From Marinibacterium anthonyi (GTDB lineage: Bacteria; Pseudomonadota; Alphaproteobacteria; Rhodobacterales; Rhodobacteraceae), in NCBI GenBank assembly GCA_003217735.2, contig CP031585.1, forward strand, positions 620,001 to 684,000: a stretch of DNA of 64,000 nt, written 5' to 3'. A program made the translations under genes and the position numbers. Positions 54,137 through 62,596 of the stretch are shown piece by piece; the first letter of the stretch is position 1; every line of letters begins with the position of its first letter. The notes beneath the pieces were generated by a model. It saw only the letters and a program-made list of their open reading frames with translations. It was not told the origin of the DNA and searched no databases.

Positions 54137-55440
54137 GTGACCTCCACCCAGGTCTTCATTCCGGATGCCTGATGACCCAGCATGTGGCAGTGCAGCAGCC
54201 ATTTGCCGGGATTGTCGAAGACACAGAGGATGTCGCGGCTTTCTCCGGCCCCGACCAGGGTGGTGTCGCGCAGATCGCCCGGGGCACCCTCGGGCGTGAC
54301 GTGGTGAAAGTGGTGGCCGTGCAGGTGGATACCGTGCGGAAAGGCCGTGTCGTTGATCAGCCGGATCCGGGCGGTTTCCCCGGGACCGAACCGGGCAAAG
54401 GGGGTGTCGGCCAGGCCGGAGCGGCCATTGAAGGCCCAGATGTCGTCGCCCGCGTGACGCCCGCCCATGGCGCCCCCTTCCATGCGCAGTTCCAGCACGC
54501 GCGGGTCGGGGGCGGGCATGGCGACGCGGTTGGGCGGCAGGGTCGGGACGGGGCCGCCGACAGGGTTGGGATTTTTGCCGTTGGCCGCGATTCGACCCAG
54601 TTCATAGGGGCCGCCGCCGGTCGGGAAATCGAAGACGACCGGCCCCGTGACATCGCCGATGACGTCGATCCGCTGGGCCGGGGCCAGCTGCAGGTTCGCG
54701 AAGGCGCGCGGCACGGGCAGCGGCATGCCGTCCAGCGCGACGATGCGCCCTTCGACACCCTTCAGCGCGACGGGGAAGATCCGGGCCGTTGCCGCATTGA
54801 TCAGGCGCAGGCGGATGCGATCCCCGGCCCGGACCTCATCCACAGAGGGGATCGCCCGGGCAAAGTTGCCAAGCCGTCCGCCATGGGCGAAATCGTGCAT
54901 GTTGGCGAAATCGCCGATCAGCGTGCCATCCTCCTGCAGGCGCCAGTCGTCGATCAGCACGGTGATGTCGTGATCGACCTGCGGCGGATCGCGTTCCTCG
55001 ACGATCAGGGCGCCGTAAAGCCCCTGTTCCACCTGTTCCCACGACCGGTTGTGCGAATGATACCAGTAGGTTCCGGCATCGGGCAGATCGAAGGCATATT
55101 CCATTCCGGCACCGTCGGGGACCGCGTCCTGGGTCAGGCCGGGCACGCCGTCCATGGCATTGTCGATGCGGATCCCGTGCCAGTGCAGCGCCGAGGGCGC
55201 GCCGATCCGGTTCTCGAACCCAAGCGTCAGCCGGTCGCCGTGCCGCAGCCGGATCTCGGGGCCGGGCGTCGCGCCGTTCAGGCCCAGCATGGCGGTCATC
55301 GGGTCGCCTGCGGGCAGGATCCGGGCGGTGACCGGGGCCGCGACAAGCCTCATCGGCTGGGCGCGGGACAGGCCCGGCACGACAAGGGCGGCCGCGCCGG
55401 TGGCCAGGAAGGTGCGGCGGGTGAGAGGCGGGGTTTTCAT
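54133..55440 (-). CDS. Multicopper oxidase, Tat-exported
   Basis: 435 residues. A twin-arginine signal (RRTFLATGAAALVVPG) is followed by three cupredoxin domains. All four copper clusters are visible: LHWHGI (about 86), WYHSHN (about 127), HGIHLHGHHF (about 372) and HCHMLGHQASGM (about 416; the last His and Met belong to the type 1 site). It should oxidise Cu(I) or organic substrates while reducing oxygen. It is coupled to a cytochrome c gene. Confidence 0.92.
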   Translation of the reverse strand: MKTPPLTRRTFLATGAAALVVPGLSRAQPMRLVAAPVTARILPAGDPMTAMLGLNGATPGPEIRLRHGDRLTLGFENRIGAPSALHWHGIRIDNAMDGVPGLTQDAVPDGAGMEYAFDLPDAGTYWYHSHNRSWEQVEQGLYGALIVEERDPPQVDHDITVLIDDWRLQEDGTLIGDFANMHDFAHGGRLGNFARAIPSVDEVRAGDRIRLRLINAATARIFPVALKGVEGRIVALDGMPLPVPRAFANLQLAPAQRIDVIGDVTGPVVFDFPTGGGPYELGRIAANGKNPNPVGGPVPTLPPNRVAMPAPDPRVLELRMEGGAMGGRHAGDDIWAFNGRSGLADTPFARFGPGETARIRLINDTAFPHGIHLHGHHFHHVTPEGAPGDLRDTTLVGAGESRDILCVFDNPGKWLLHCHMLGHQASGMKTWVEVT

Positions 55441-55479
55441 GACGGTCTCCGTGTCGATTGAGGGATGTCGGGTGGGACT

Positions 55480-55797
55480 TCACGCTTTCGGCGGCGGAGG
55501 ATCCAGATCGGGGGATGTGAGCGGGCAACGGGCCGGGTGGGTCACCCCTGACCGATGGGCGAGCGCAGCGATGCACCCGCGAAGCGCGTCCATTTGAACC
55601 GGGATGGCCGCCGAACAGGCCGCGCACCCCGCCGTCATCCCGTCCGGACAGCGGGTCTGGCTGTCGCAACCCGGGCAGGCCGGGACATGGTGCGACGGCT
55701 GCACGGAATGGTCCATGGGCGCGGCGAACGGCGCCGCCGGCCACAGGCAAAGGGCGGCAAGCAACAGGGGCAGGCAGATGGCGCGGATCAGGACCAT
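55480..55797 (-). CDS. Secreted Cys-rich protein of the copper cluster
   Basis: 105 residues with a signal peptide (ICLPLLLAALCLWPAAPFAAP) and a compact Cys-rich stretch (CPGCDSQTRCPDGMTAGCAAC: six Cys) plus HHVP upstream. I do not recognise the family. The spacing of CxxC pairs suggests metal binding. It opens the minus-strand operon with the multicopper oxidase and cytochrome genes. Confidence 0.65.
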   Translation of the reverse strand: MVLIRAICLPLLLAALCLWPAAPFAAPMDHSVQPSHHVPACPGCDSQTRCPDGMTAGCAACSAAIPVQMDALRGCIAALAHRSGVTHPARCPLTSPDLDPPPPKA

Positions 55798-55952
55798 GAC
55801 GGGCAGGATAGTCCGGCGCGGCTGTGGTGCGCACGGGGGCTGCACGGGCTGCACGGGGCTTGCCCGGGGCCCTGCGCCGATCCGCACCATGACTTTGCGG
55901 GGCCTGCGGATCTATGATGGTGCAACGTCGTATGTCATCCCCGGAGGCGGAA

Positions 55953-56501
55953 ATGCTGAAACCCCTGCTCTTGTCCTGCGCCCTGATGGCCCCGCTGGCC
56001 GCTCTGGCGCAATCCTCGCGACATGACCATGCCGCGCATATGGGCGGCGCCCTGATGGCCATGCCGATGGAACCCGGCAATGACGCATTCGGTGCTCTGG
56101 CCGAGATCGTGGCAATCCTGCGCGCGGATCCCGGGACCGACTGGTCGCGCGTCGATATCCCGGGGCTGCGGGCGCATCTGCTGGACATGGAGGCGGTCTT
56201 TGACCTGGAGCACGTGATCCAGGCCGATACCGCGACGGGCGTCGCCCTGACCATTCCGACAGATCAGCCGGGCGGGGACGCCGCTGGCCGCATGGTCCCG
56301 GCCCATGGCCCGGTGCTGGCCGGGGAAACCGGATGGTCATCGCAGGTCGAGGTGAAGGACGGTGTCATCGAATGGGTGGTCGAGGATGCCCGGGACGGCG
56401 ATCAGATCCGGGCGCTGGGGGTCTTCGGTCTGATGGCGGTGGGGAACCATCACCCCGCGCATCACCTGGCGATCGCGTCGGGACAGGGGATGAGCCATTG
56501 A
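55953..56501 (+). CDS. Secreted His/Met-containing protein of unknown function
   Basis: 182 residues, start after GGAGG, with signal peptide (LLLSCALMAPLAALAQ). The mature N-terminus has HDHAAHMGG and the C-terminus GNHHPAHHLAIASG, both candidate copper ligands. No known domain is recognised. It is divergent from the Cys-rich gene across 155 bp, which must hold the promoters of both operons. Confidence 0.65.
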   Translation: MLKPLLLSCALMAPLAALAQSSRHDHAAHMGGALMAMPMEPGNDAFGALAEIVAILRADPGTDWSRVDIPGLRAHLLDMEAVFDLEHVIQADTATGVALTIPTDQPGGDAAGRMVPAHGPVLAGETGWSSQVEVKDGVIEWVVEDARDGDQIRALGVFGLMAVGNHHPAHHLAIASGQGMSH

Positions 56502-56556
56502 CCGCGATTGCCGTGACCCGTTGACAAATGATCCGGGCAAGGCACAACCTTGGGTT

Positions 56557-56892
56557 ATGGTCCACGGGCACCCATGTCTCAATCTGCTGAAAGCGACTTG
56601 TCTCGCGCTCTTGCTGGGGGTGCTGGTCAGTGTTTTCCCTGGCTCGGCAGCGGCCCACGGGGATCTGCAGCACGAGGTCGCCAATTCCTCCAGCATGGCC
56701 GACAGTGACATGATCCCCATGATCGTGGACGCATGCTGCCATCTTGATGGCCTCTGCATCGGAAAGGTCCTGCCCGGGACAGAGGTGCAAGTACCCATCG
56801 GCCATCTCGGGACGAAGGTGTCGAACCGTCTTGGCAGGCAGGTTCCCGATTCCTTGAAACCCGCCGCCGAGCCGCCTCCTCCGCGTCTCTGA
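56557..56892 (+). CDS. Small secreted protein, unknown
   Basis: 111 residues from ATG 56557. It has a signal peptide (CLALLLGVLVSVFPGSAAAH) and a mature part with DACCHLDGLCIG (three Cys, one His) and a proline-rich tail. An upstream TTG at 56521 is in frame, but TTGACA there looks more like a -35 box. The function is unknown; its place in the copper cluster suggests a metal-related role. Confidence 0.55.
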   Translation: MVHGHPCLNLLKATCLALLLGVLVSVFPGSAAAHGDLQHEVANSSSMADSDMIPMIVDACCHLDGLCIGKVLPGTEVQVPIGHLGTKVSNRLGRQVPDSLKPAAEPPPPRL

Positions 56893-56944
56893 CCCGCTCC
56901 GGCCCTTGGGTCGGTCGCAAGGTTCAAGACAATGGAGAGATGAG

Positions 56945-57535
56945 ATGAAGTATCAGCAGATCGTGCCGGGTGGCTTGATGGCTGCCGGGTTTGCAATGTC
57001 CGCGCTGGCGCATTCCGGGGCCACGGGCGTGGTGAAGGAACGCATGGACGCCATGAAGGGCATGCAGGAGGCCGTGAAGACCATCACGCCGATGTTCTCG
57101 GGCCAGGCGAACTACGATGCAGCGGCGGTCCGCAGTGCCGCAGCCGAGATCGCCGGACATGCGGGTGCGGCCATGACTTCGACGTTTCCGGAAGGCACGA
57201 CCGGGCATCCGTCCGAAGCTCGTCCCGAGATCTGGACCGACTGGGATGATTTCCAGGCGCTGGCCAATCAGCTTGCGCTGACCGCGCAGGGCCTTGGTCT
57301 TTCGGCGGAGAACGGGATGCATGGCGCGACTGGAATGATGGGCGGGACCTCCGGCATGATGGGAGGCAATACGTCCGGGATGATGGGCAGTACCTCCGGC
57401 ACGATGGGGGGCACGATGCCCATGGCCGGGACGATGACGGCCGAGCAGATCGGCCAGATGCCGGCGGACGGGGCCTTTGCCATGATGACCCAGACCTGTT
57501 CGGCCTGTCACGACCGGTTCCGGATGGAACACTGA
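56945..57535 (+). CDS. Cytochrome c' (class II) with a Met-rich insert
   Basis: 196 residues. It has a signal peptide and helical-bundle segments (VVKERMDAMKGMQEAVKTI; IWTDWDDFQALANQLA), and the heme site CSACHDRFR sits at residues 185-189, near the C-terminus as in cytochrome c'. Between the third and fourth helices is an extra about 40-residue Gly/Met repeat (SGMMGG, SGMMGS, SGTMGG). Such Met clusters bind Cu(I). The ribosome site is GGAGAG. Confidence 0.85.
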   Translation: MKYQQIVPGGLMAAGFAMSALAHSGATGVVKERMDAMKGMQEAVKTITPMFSGQANYDAAAVRSAAAEIAGHAGAAMTSTFPEGTTGHPSEARPEIWTDWDDFQALANQLALTAQGLGLSAENGMHGATGMMGGTSGMMGGNTSGMMGSTSGTMGGTMPMAGTMTAEQIGQMPADGAFAMMTQTCSACHDRFRMEH

Positions 57536-57538
57536 GGG

Positions 57539-58444
57539 GTGCGCATCCTCGTCAAACCGCTTCTCGCCGCGGCCGGACTGGCCGCGGTGGGGGCCGGCGC
57601 GCTGTTTCTCTGGCCGGTCGGGACACCGGCGGCCATTGCTCCGGTCATCGGCAACGCCGAACGCGGCGCCTACCTGGCCCGGGTGGGCGGCTGCATCGCC
57701 TGCCATTCGGATCCGTCGTCAGGCCGTCCGGCCCTGACCGGGGGTGCGCCCATCGTCTCGCCCTTCGGGACCTTCGTGCCGCCCAACATCACCACCGATC
57801 CCGCAGCAGGGATCGGGGACTGGACGCTGGAGGAGTTTGCTCATGCGGTCCGGCAGGGCGTGTCGCCCGATGGCGCGCCCTATTACCCGGCCTTTCCCTA
57901 TGCCTTCTACGCCGGCCTGACCGACCAGGAGATCGCCGATCTCTGGGCGGCCTTCCGGACGGTGCCCGCCGACCCGGAGCCGGCGGCCGGGCATGATATC
58001 GCCTTCCCGTTCAACCTGCGCTCCGGGCTCAAGCTCTGGCGCGCGGCCTATGCCTGGGCGCCTGCCACGGCGCCGGATCCGGAGCGGTCCGAGGCCCGGA
58101 ACCGCGGGCAATGGCTGGTCAACGGTCCGGGTCATTGCGGCGCCTGCCATACCGACCGGAACCAGCTGGGCGGCCGCATCCCAGCGCGTCACCTTGCCGG
58201 CAGCGACGACCTACCCGCAGGCGGCAAGGCACCGGACATCAGGCCCCTGCGTCTGACGGAGGCGGGCTGGACGGTGGCGTCGCTGAGCTATGCCCTGGGC
58301 TCGGGGGTCACCCCGGACGGTGACACCTTCGGCGGCGGCATGGGCGAGGTCGTGCAGCAGGGGCTGGGCTGGATCTCGGCCGGGGACCGGACGGCCATCG
58401 CGCTTTATCTGCTCGACCGCGATGCGGCGGAGGACGGCTCTTGA
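57539..58444 (+). CDS. Diheme cytochrome c
   Basis: 301 residues beginning with GTG 3 bp after the preceding stop. One N-terminal membrane anchor is followed by two cytochrome domains with CIACHS (52-56) and CGACHT (near 199). The pattern resembles the cytochrome subunit of membrane-bound alcohol/gluconate dehydrogenases. No dehydrogenase subunit is nearby. It probably receives electrons from the preceding cytochrome c' or from the oxidases. Confidence 0.85.
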   Translation: MRILVKPLLAAAGLAAVGAGALFLWPVGTPAAIAPVIGNAERGAYLARVGGCIACHSDPSSGRPALTGGAPIVSPFGTFVPPNITTDPAAGIGDWTLEEFAHAVRQGVSPDGAPYYPAFPYAFYAGLTDQEIADLWAAFRTVPADPEPAAGHDIAFPFNLRSGLKLWRAAYAWAPATAPDPERSEARNRGQWLVNGPGHCGACHTDRNQLGGRIPARHLAGSDDLPAGGKAPDIRPLRLTEAGWTVASLSYALGSGVTPDGDTFGGGMGEVVQQGLGWISAGDRTAIALYLLDRDAAEDGS

Positions 58445-58565
58445 AACAGGAGCGCCAAGGGCAGATCGCTGTGTCCAAGGCATCTGACGGGACCGTGGGC
58501 GGCGGGGCGCTGACGCGTCGTGATTGCGCTTGCCAGCAGTCGCGGGCTGGGGCTCTATTGCTGCC

Positions 58566-58949
58566 ATGACAACGCTTTGGCACAAGCTGGTGACCTTGGC
58601 CGCGATGGTGCTCACCGCGGTATCCCTGCTTGTGTCGGGCGGGGCCGTCATGGCTATGGAGATGGACGGCTGCGACATGCATCCGGCCAATTGGGCCTCG
58701 GCCCATGAAATTTCGGCCCATGGAACTCATGACATGGACATGGCCGGTGATCCGGCGCAGATGGCGGATATGGGGGCGGCTGACCAAGGCATGGCCGATT
58801 GCGGCATGCATGCCTGCGTCTTCGACCTGCCCACTGCCGCCCCGCTGCATCCTTCCCTGCGTCCGTTGTTGCAGGTGCTGGCTCCGACCGAGACGCAAGC
58901 GCTGACGTCGCGTGCGGGTGACGGCATGGGACACCCTCCGAAGATCTGA
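58566..58949 (+). CDS. Small secreted Met/His-rich protein
   Basis: 127 residues from ATG 58566. After a signal peptide (about 30 residues) come MEMDGCDMHP, HGTHDMDMAGDP and MADCGMHAC: many Met, His and Asp and a few Cys. This suits a copper-buffering protein. The ribosome site is weak. No known family is recognised. Confidence 0.6.
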   Translation: MTTLWHKLVTLAAMVLTAVSLLVSGGAVMAMEMDGCDMHPANWASAHEISAHGTHDMDMAGDPAQMADMGAADQGMADCGMHACVFDLPTAAPLHPSLRPLLQVLAPTETQALTSRAGDGMGHPPKI

Positions 58950-59012
58950 TCGATCCCATTCGTGCCGGGCGCCGCGCGTCCGACCCATCAATCATCTTTC
59001 GGACATATCCCC

Positions 59013-59237
59013 ATGAAACCCATCCATGCGGCTTTCCTGCCGCTGCTTGTCGCGGGCTGCGCGCCCGTGGGCGAGCTATCGCGGCCGCCCCAGCTTGTCG
59101 CTGCGGCCGACGCGGTCGCGCCGGTGCCCCCGGTCAACCCCGCGCCCGCGCTGATCTTCACACGGCACGAGATCACCGACCCCGCCGACTGGCGCAGCCT
59201 GAATGACGCCCAGGCGCCGGAAGGATCTGGCCTATGA
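59013..59237 (+). CDS. Small lipoprotein preceding the TolC gene
   Basis: 74 residues with a lipobox (LPLLVAGC) and a proline/alanine-rich body ending in a short charged tail. It overlaps the TolC-family gene by four bases. It probably sits at the outer membrane beside that protein; no known family is recognised. Confidence 0.6.
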   Translation: MKPIHAAFLPLLVAGCAPVGELSRPPQLVAAADAVAPVPPVNPAPALIFTRHEITDPADWRSLNDAQAPEGSGL

Positions 59238-60622
59238 AACCGATCCTTCTGACCCTCGGTACGGCGCTGCTGCTTTCGGCCTGCGATCAGGCGCTGATCC
59301 GGCAGGGGTCTGCCCCGCGCCCCGGTTTCGCGCTGGTGCAGGACAGCACAAGGCACGCCACCGGGCAGGACAGTGTCTGGCACCTGTCGGCGGCTGAACT
59401 CGATGCCAACGCGGCCCGGGTGTCGGCTTTGGTCAACGGCAAGACCATCGGTCCCGACCGGGCCGTGCAGGTGGCGCTGATGAACAACCGGGCATTGCAG
59501 GCCGCTTATGCCGAGCTGGGCCTTTCGGGCGCCGAGTTGTGGGGAACCGCGCTTGGCTCGATCCCCACGCTGAACCTGTCGGTCACCAACCTCGGCGAGG
59601 AAGGGTTTGCCCGCACGCTGGAGGCGACGCTGACGACGTCCCTTCTGGAGCTTGCCACCCTGAAGCCGCGCAAGCGCATGGCCGAGATGGATTTCCGTCA
59701 GGCCCAGCTGGAGGCGACCGGAGCCACGCTGGCGCTGGCCTACGAGACCCGCCGCGCCTGGATCGAGGTGGTCGGGGCCTTCGAGGCGGCGGCGCTGATC
59801 GGCGCGGCGCAGGGCACGGCGGATGCCGGGTCCGAGCTGGCGGCGGAGCTGGGGCGGACCGGGGCGATGAACCGGGCCGACCAGGCGCGCGAACACGTCT
59901 TTACCGCTGAACTGGCCGGGGAACGGGCGCAAAGGAAGCTCGAAGCGCAGCTGGCCAAGGAACGGCTGATCCGGCTGATGGGGCTCTGGGGCAGCGACAT
60001 CAACGTCAACGTGCCCGATCGGCTGCCGGACCTGCCCCACGGCGTGACGGCCCGGCCCGATATCGAACGGCTGGCCTTGACCCACCGGATCGACCTGGCC
60101 GCCGGACGGCTGGAGCTGGAGCGGATCGCCAGCGATTACCGCCTGACACAGGCCACCCGGATGCTGTCGGATATCGAGATCATGGCCGGGGCCGAGATGG
60201 AGCGCGAGGATGGCGCGAACGGCCTCTCTCCGGTGGTGGACATCGAATTCCGGATCCCGGTCTACGATACCGGCAACCTGAACAGGCGCCGGGGCGAGAT
60301 GACCTATATGCGTGCGGCCAACACGCTGGCGCAGGAGGCGGTGAATGCGCGTTCCGAGGCGCGGTCGGCCTATGCCGCCGTGACCGGGTCCTACCGGGTG
60401 GCGCGGCACTGGCAGACCGAGGTCCTGCCGCTGCGCCGCGAAATCGATGCCGAGGCGCTGCGCAGCTACAACGGCATGCTCACCTCGACCTTCGAGCTTC
60501 TGAGCGATGCCCGCGACGGGCTGGAGGCCGAGCTGAGCGCGGCCGAGGCAAAACGGGATTACTGGCTGGCCGAGGCGGATGTGTCCGCCGTGATCTGGGG
60601 CAGCGTGGGAGGTTCGCAATGA
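59234..60622 (+). CDS. TolC-family outer membrane lipoprotein
   Basis: 462 residues. A lipobox (LLLSAC) is followed by two repeats of long alpha helices with the OEP pattern (VQVALMNNRALQAAYAELGLSGAE; ARPDIERLALTHRIDLAAGRLELE in outline). Such proteins form exit channels for efflux pumps. No membrane-fusion or inner-membrane pump gene is nearby. It is coupled by ATGA overlaps to the lipoprotein before it and the multicopper oxidase after it. Confidence 0.88.
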   Translation: MKPILLTLGTALLLSACDQALIRQGSAPRPGFALVQDSTRHATGQDSVWHLSAAELDANAARVSALVNGKTIGPDRAVQVALMNNRALQAAYAELGLSGAELWGTALGSIPTLNLSVTNLGEEGFARTLEATLTTSLLELATLKPRKRMAEMDFRQAQLEATGATLALAYETRRAWIEVVGAFEAAALIGAAQGTADAGSELAAELGRTGAMNRADQAREHVFTAELAGERAQRKLEAQLAKERLIRLMGLWGSDINVNVPDRLPDLPHGVTARPDIERLALTHRIDLAAGRLELERIASDYRLTQATRMLSDIEIMAGAEMEREDGANGLSPVVDIEFRIPVYDTGNLNRRRGEMTYMRAANTLAQEAVNARSEARSAYAAVTGSYRVARHWQTEVLPLRREIDAEALRSYNGMLTSTFELLSDARDGLEAELSAAEAKRDYWLAEADVSAVIWGSVGGSQ

Positions 60623-61974
60623 TCAATCGCAGACAGATGCTGAGTGCCGGTGCCGCCACGATGGTGGCCGCGGGCGCGGCAGCCCAGACCCGGTTTCGCG
60701 ACCTCCCCGAGGCGGCGAGCACCGACAGCCCCATGACCCAGGTGCCGCCCCGGCCCTCCGTCGGCGTCGATTACAACCCGGTGGTCACGCTGAACGGCTG
60801 GTCGCTGCCCTTCCGGATGAACGGCAACGTCAAGGAATTCCACCTGGTCGCCGAGCCGGTGGAGCGCATAATGGCCACCGGCATGATCGCCCGTTTGTGG
60901 GGCTACAACGGCCAGTCCACCGGCCCCACGATCGAGGCGGTGGAGGGCGAAAGGGTTCGGATCTATGTCACCAACCGGCTGCCGGAGCACACTTCGGTGC
61001 ACTGGCACGGGTTGATCCTGCCCTCGGGCATGGACGGGGTGGGCGGGCTGTCTCACCCTGCGATCCCACCCGGCAAGACCTATGTCTACGAGTTCGACCT
61101 GACCAAGTCGGGCACCTTCATGTACCACCCCCACGCGGATGAGATGGTGCAGATGGCGATGGGCATGATGGGGCTTTTCATCGTGCATCCGCGCGATCCG
61201 GCCTTCATGCCGGTGGACCGCGATTTCGCCTTCCTGCTGGCGGCCTACGACATCGACCCGGGCACCTACATCCCGCGCGTGGCCGAGATGACGGACTTCA
61301 ACATGTGGACTTGGAACAGCCGGATCTTCCCGGACATCGATCCGCTGGCGGTGTCGAAAGGTGATCGGGTGCGGGTGCGATGTGGCAACCTGACGATGAC
61401 CAACCACCCGATCCACATGCATGGCTACGATTTCCAGGTCACCTGCACCGATGGCGGCTGGGTCCCGGAAAGCGCGCGCTGGCCGGAGGTGTCGATCGAC
61501 ATCCCCGTGGGCGCGATGCGGGCCTATGAATTCGACGCGGTGCACGAAGGCGACTGGGCGATCCACTGTCACAAGTCGCACCACACGATGAACGCCATGG
61601 GCCATGACCTGCCCACCTTCATCGGCACCGACAAGCGCAAGCTGACGGGCATGATCCGCGAGCGCCAGCCCGGCTACATGCCGATGGGCACGGCCGGCAT
61701 GGCCGACATGGGCATGATGTCGATGGAGCTGCCCGACAACACGGTGCCGATGATGACCGGCTGGGGGCCTTATGGCCCCTTGGAGATGGGCGGCATGTTC
61801 TCGGTGGTGAAGGTCCGCGCGGGCCTGGCCGCCGACGATTACTCCGATCCCGGCTGGTATCAGAACCCGCCCGGCACCCAGGCCTGGGAATGGACGGGCG
61901 AACTGCCCGACCATGCCAGCAACGACAGCCCCGAAACCCGCCTGACCCCGCGGCCCACCCGCGACAACGGCTGA
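60619..61974 (+). CDS. Multicopper oxidase, CopA/CumA-like, Tat-exported
   Basis: 451 residues. The Tat signal is NRRQMLSAGAATM. Copper clusters are SVHWHGL, MYHPHADEM, NHPIHMHGYDF and HCHKSHHTMNAM. The second cluster has HPH rather than the usual HSH, and the last lacks the exact HCHxxxHxxxM spacing but keeps candidate ligands. A Met-rich stretch (MGTAGMADMGMMSMELPD) resembles the Cu(I)-binding segment of CueO/CopA. The ribosome site lies in the end of the TolC gene. Confidence 0.9.
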   Translation: MINRRQMLSAGAATMVAAGAAAQTRFRDLPEAASTDSPMTQVPPRPSVGVDYNPVVTLNGWSLPFRMNGNVKEFHLVAEPVERIMATGMIARLWGYNGQSTGPTIEAVEGERVRIYVTNRLPEHTSVHWHGLILPSGMDGVGGLSHPAIPPGKTYVYEFDLTKSGTFMYHPHADEMVQMAMGMMGLFIVHPRDPAFMPVDRDFAFLLAAYDIDPGTYIPRVAEMTDFNMWTWNSRIFPDIDPLAVSKGDRVRVRCGNLTMTNHPIHMHGYDFQVTCTDGGWVPESARWPEVSIDIPVGAMRAYEFDAVHEGDWAIHCHKSHHTMNAMGHDLPTFIGTDKRKLTGMIRERQPGYMPMGTAGMADMGMMSMELPDNTVPMMTGWGPYGPLEMGGMFSVVKVRAGLAADDYSDPGWYQNPPGTQAWEWTGELPDHASNDSPETRLTPRPTRDNG

Positions 61975-62035
61975 AATGCCCTGCGAAGGGGCGTGGTGCC
62001 TCTTCGTTTTTACCCCTGAATGGAAGATCCCTGAC

Positions 62036-62314
62036 ATGAAATCCCTCATTCTCGCACTGCCCGTCGCCTTGTCCGCCACGGTTGCCCTGGCCGACAGCCA
62101 CTATGTCAACGGCACGGTGACCAAGGTCGACACCCAGTGGAACCGGGTGACGATCGACCACGAGGCGCTGCAGGCGCTCTCGATGCCCGCCATGACCATG
62201 GTGTTTGAACTGGCCGATCCCGCGATGATCGAAGGCCTGTCGGAAGGCCAGAACATCGCGTTCGTTGCCGATCGCGTCCAGGGCAGGCTGACGGTAACCG
62301 AGATCAAGGAATAG
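62036..62314 (+). CDS. CusF-like periplasmic copper-binding protein
   Basis: 92 residues with a signal peptide and a small OB-fold domain with the CusF pattern: VTIDHEALQALSMPAMTMVFEL, where His and two Met (HxnMPAMTM) bind Cu(I) (shown in outline). It would hand copper to the oxidase or efflux channel. It is the last functional gene of the copper operon. Confidence 0.9.
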   Translation: MKSLILALPVALSATVALADSHYVNGTVTKVDTQWNRVTIDHEALQALSMPAMTMVFELADPAMIEGLSEGQNIAFVADRVQGRLTVTEIKE

Positions 62315-62375
62315 GCTGTCGACGGATCAACTGCATCAAGCGTGTGCCCCGGGATGGCCGGGGCACGAGCTGGTC

Positions 62376-62573
62376 TTGGGATTGGCTTGCAGGAGCGATC
62401 ATGCGCCGGCGTCGCTGTTCATCGAGCAGAACTGGCCGCCGAAGAAGATCCAGGCGCTGCTCGGGCGCTCGTCGGTCAACATGACGCTGGACGTGTGCGG
62501 CCACCTCTTCGAGAGCCCCGAAGACGGTATCGGGCTTTTCGCCAAGATGAAGCATGATCTGCTCGCGGCGTAA
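62376..62573 (+). pseudogene. Tyrosine recombinase (integrase) C-terminal remnant
   Basis: About 58 codons match the integrase C-terminus (ASLFIEQNWPPKKIQALLGRSSVNMTLDVCGHLFESPED). Two catalytic residues are lost: LGH has become LGR, and the nucleophilic Tyr of VYGHL is Cys (TGC at 62496-62498). The N-terminal and core parts are gone. It lies 24 bp from the outermost tRNA-like repeat. Confidence 0.85.
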
Positions 62574-62596
62574 GCAAGGCGCTGACTTTAAGGGAC

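Noticed and set aside
54172-55461. Plus-strand 429-codon open frame
   Set aside because: Antisense to the multicopper oxidase; all copper motifs are on the minus strand.
56521-56556. N-terminal extension from TTG of the 111-residue copper-cluster protein
   Set aside because: TTGACA here fits a -35 box better, and the extension would precede a normal signal peptide.
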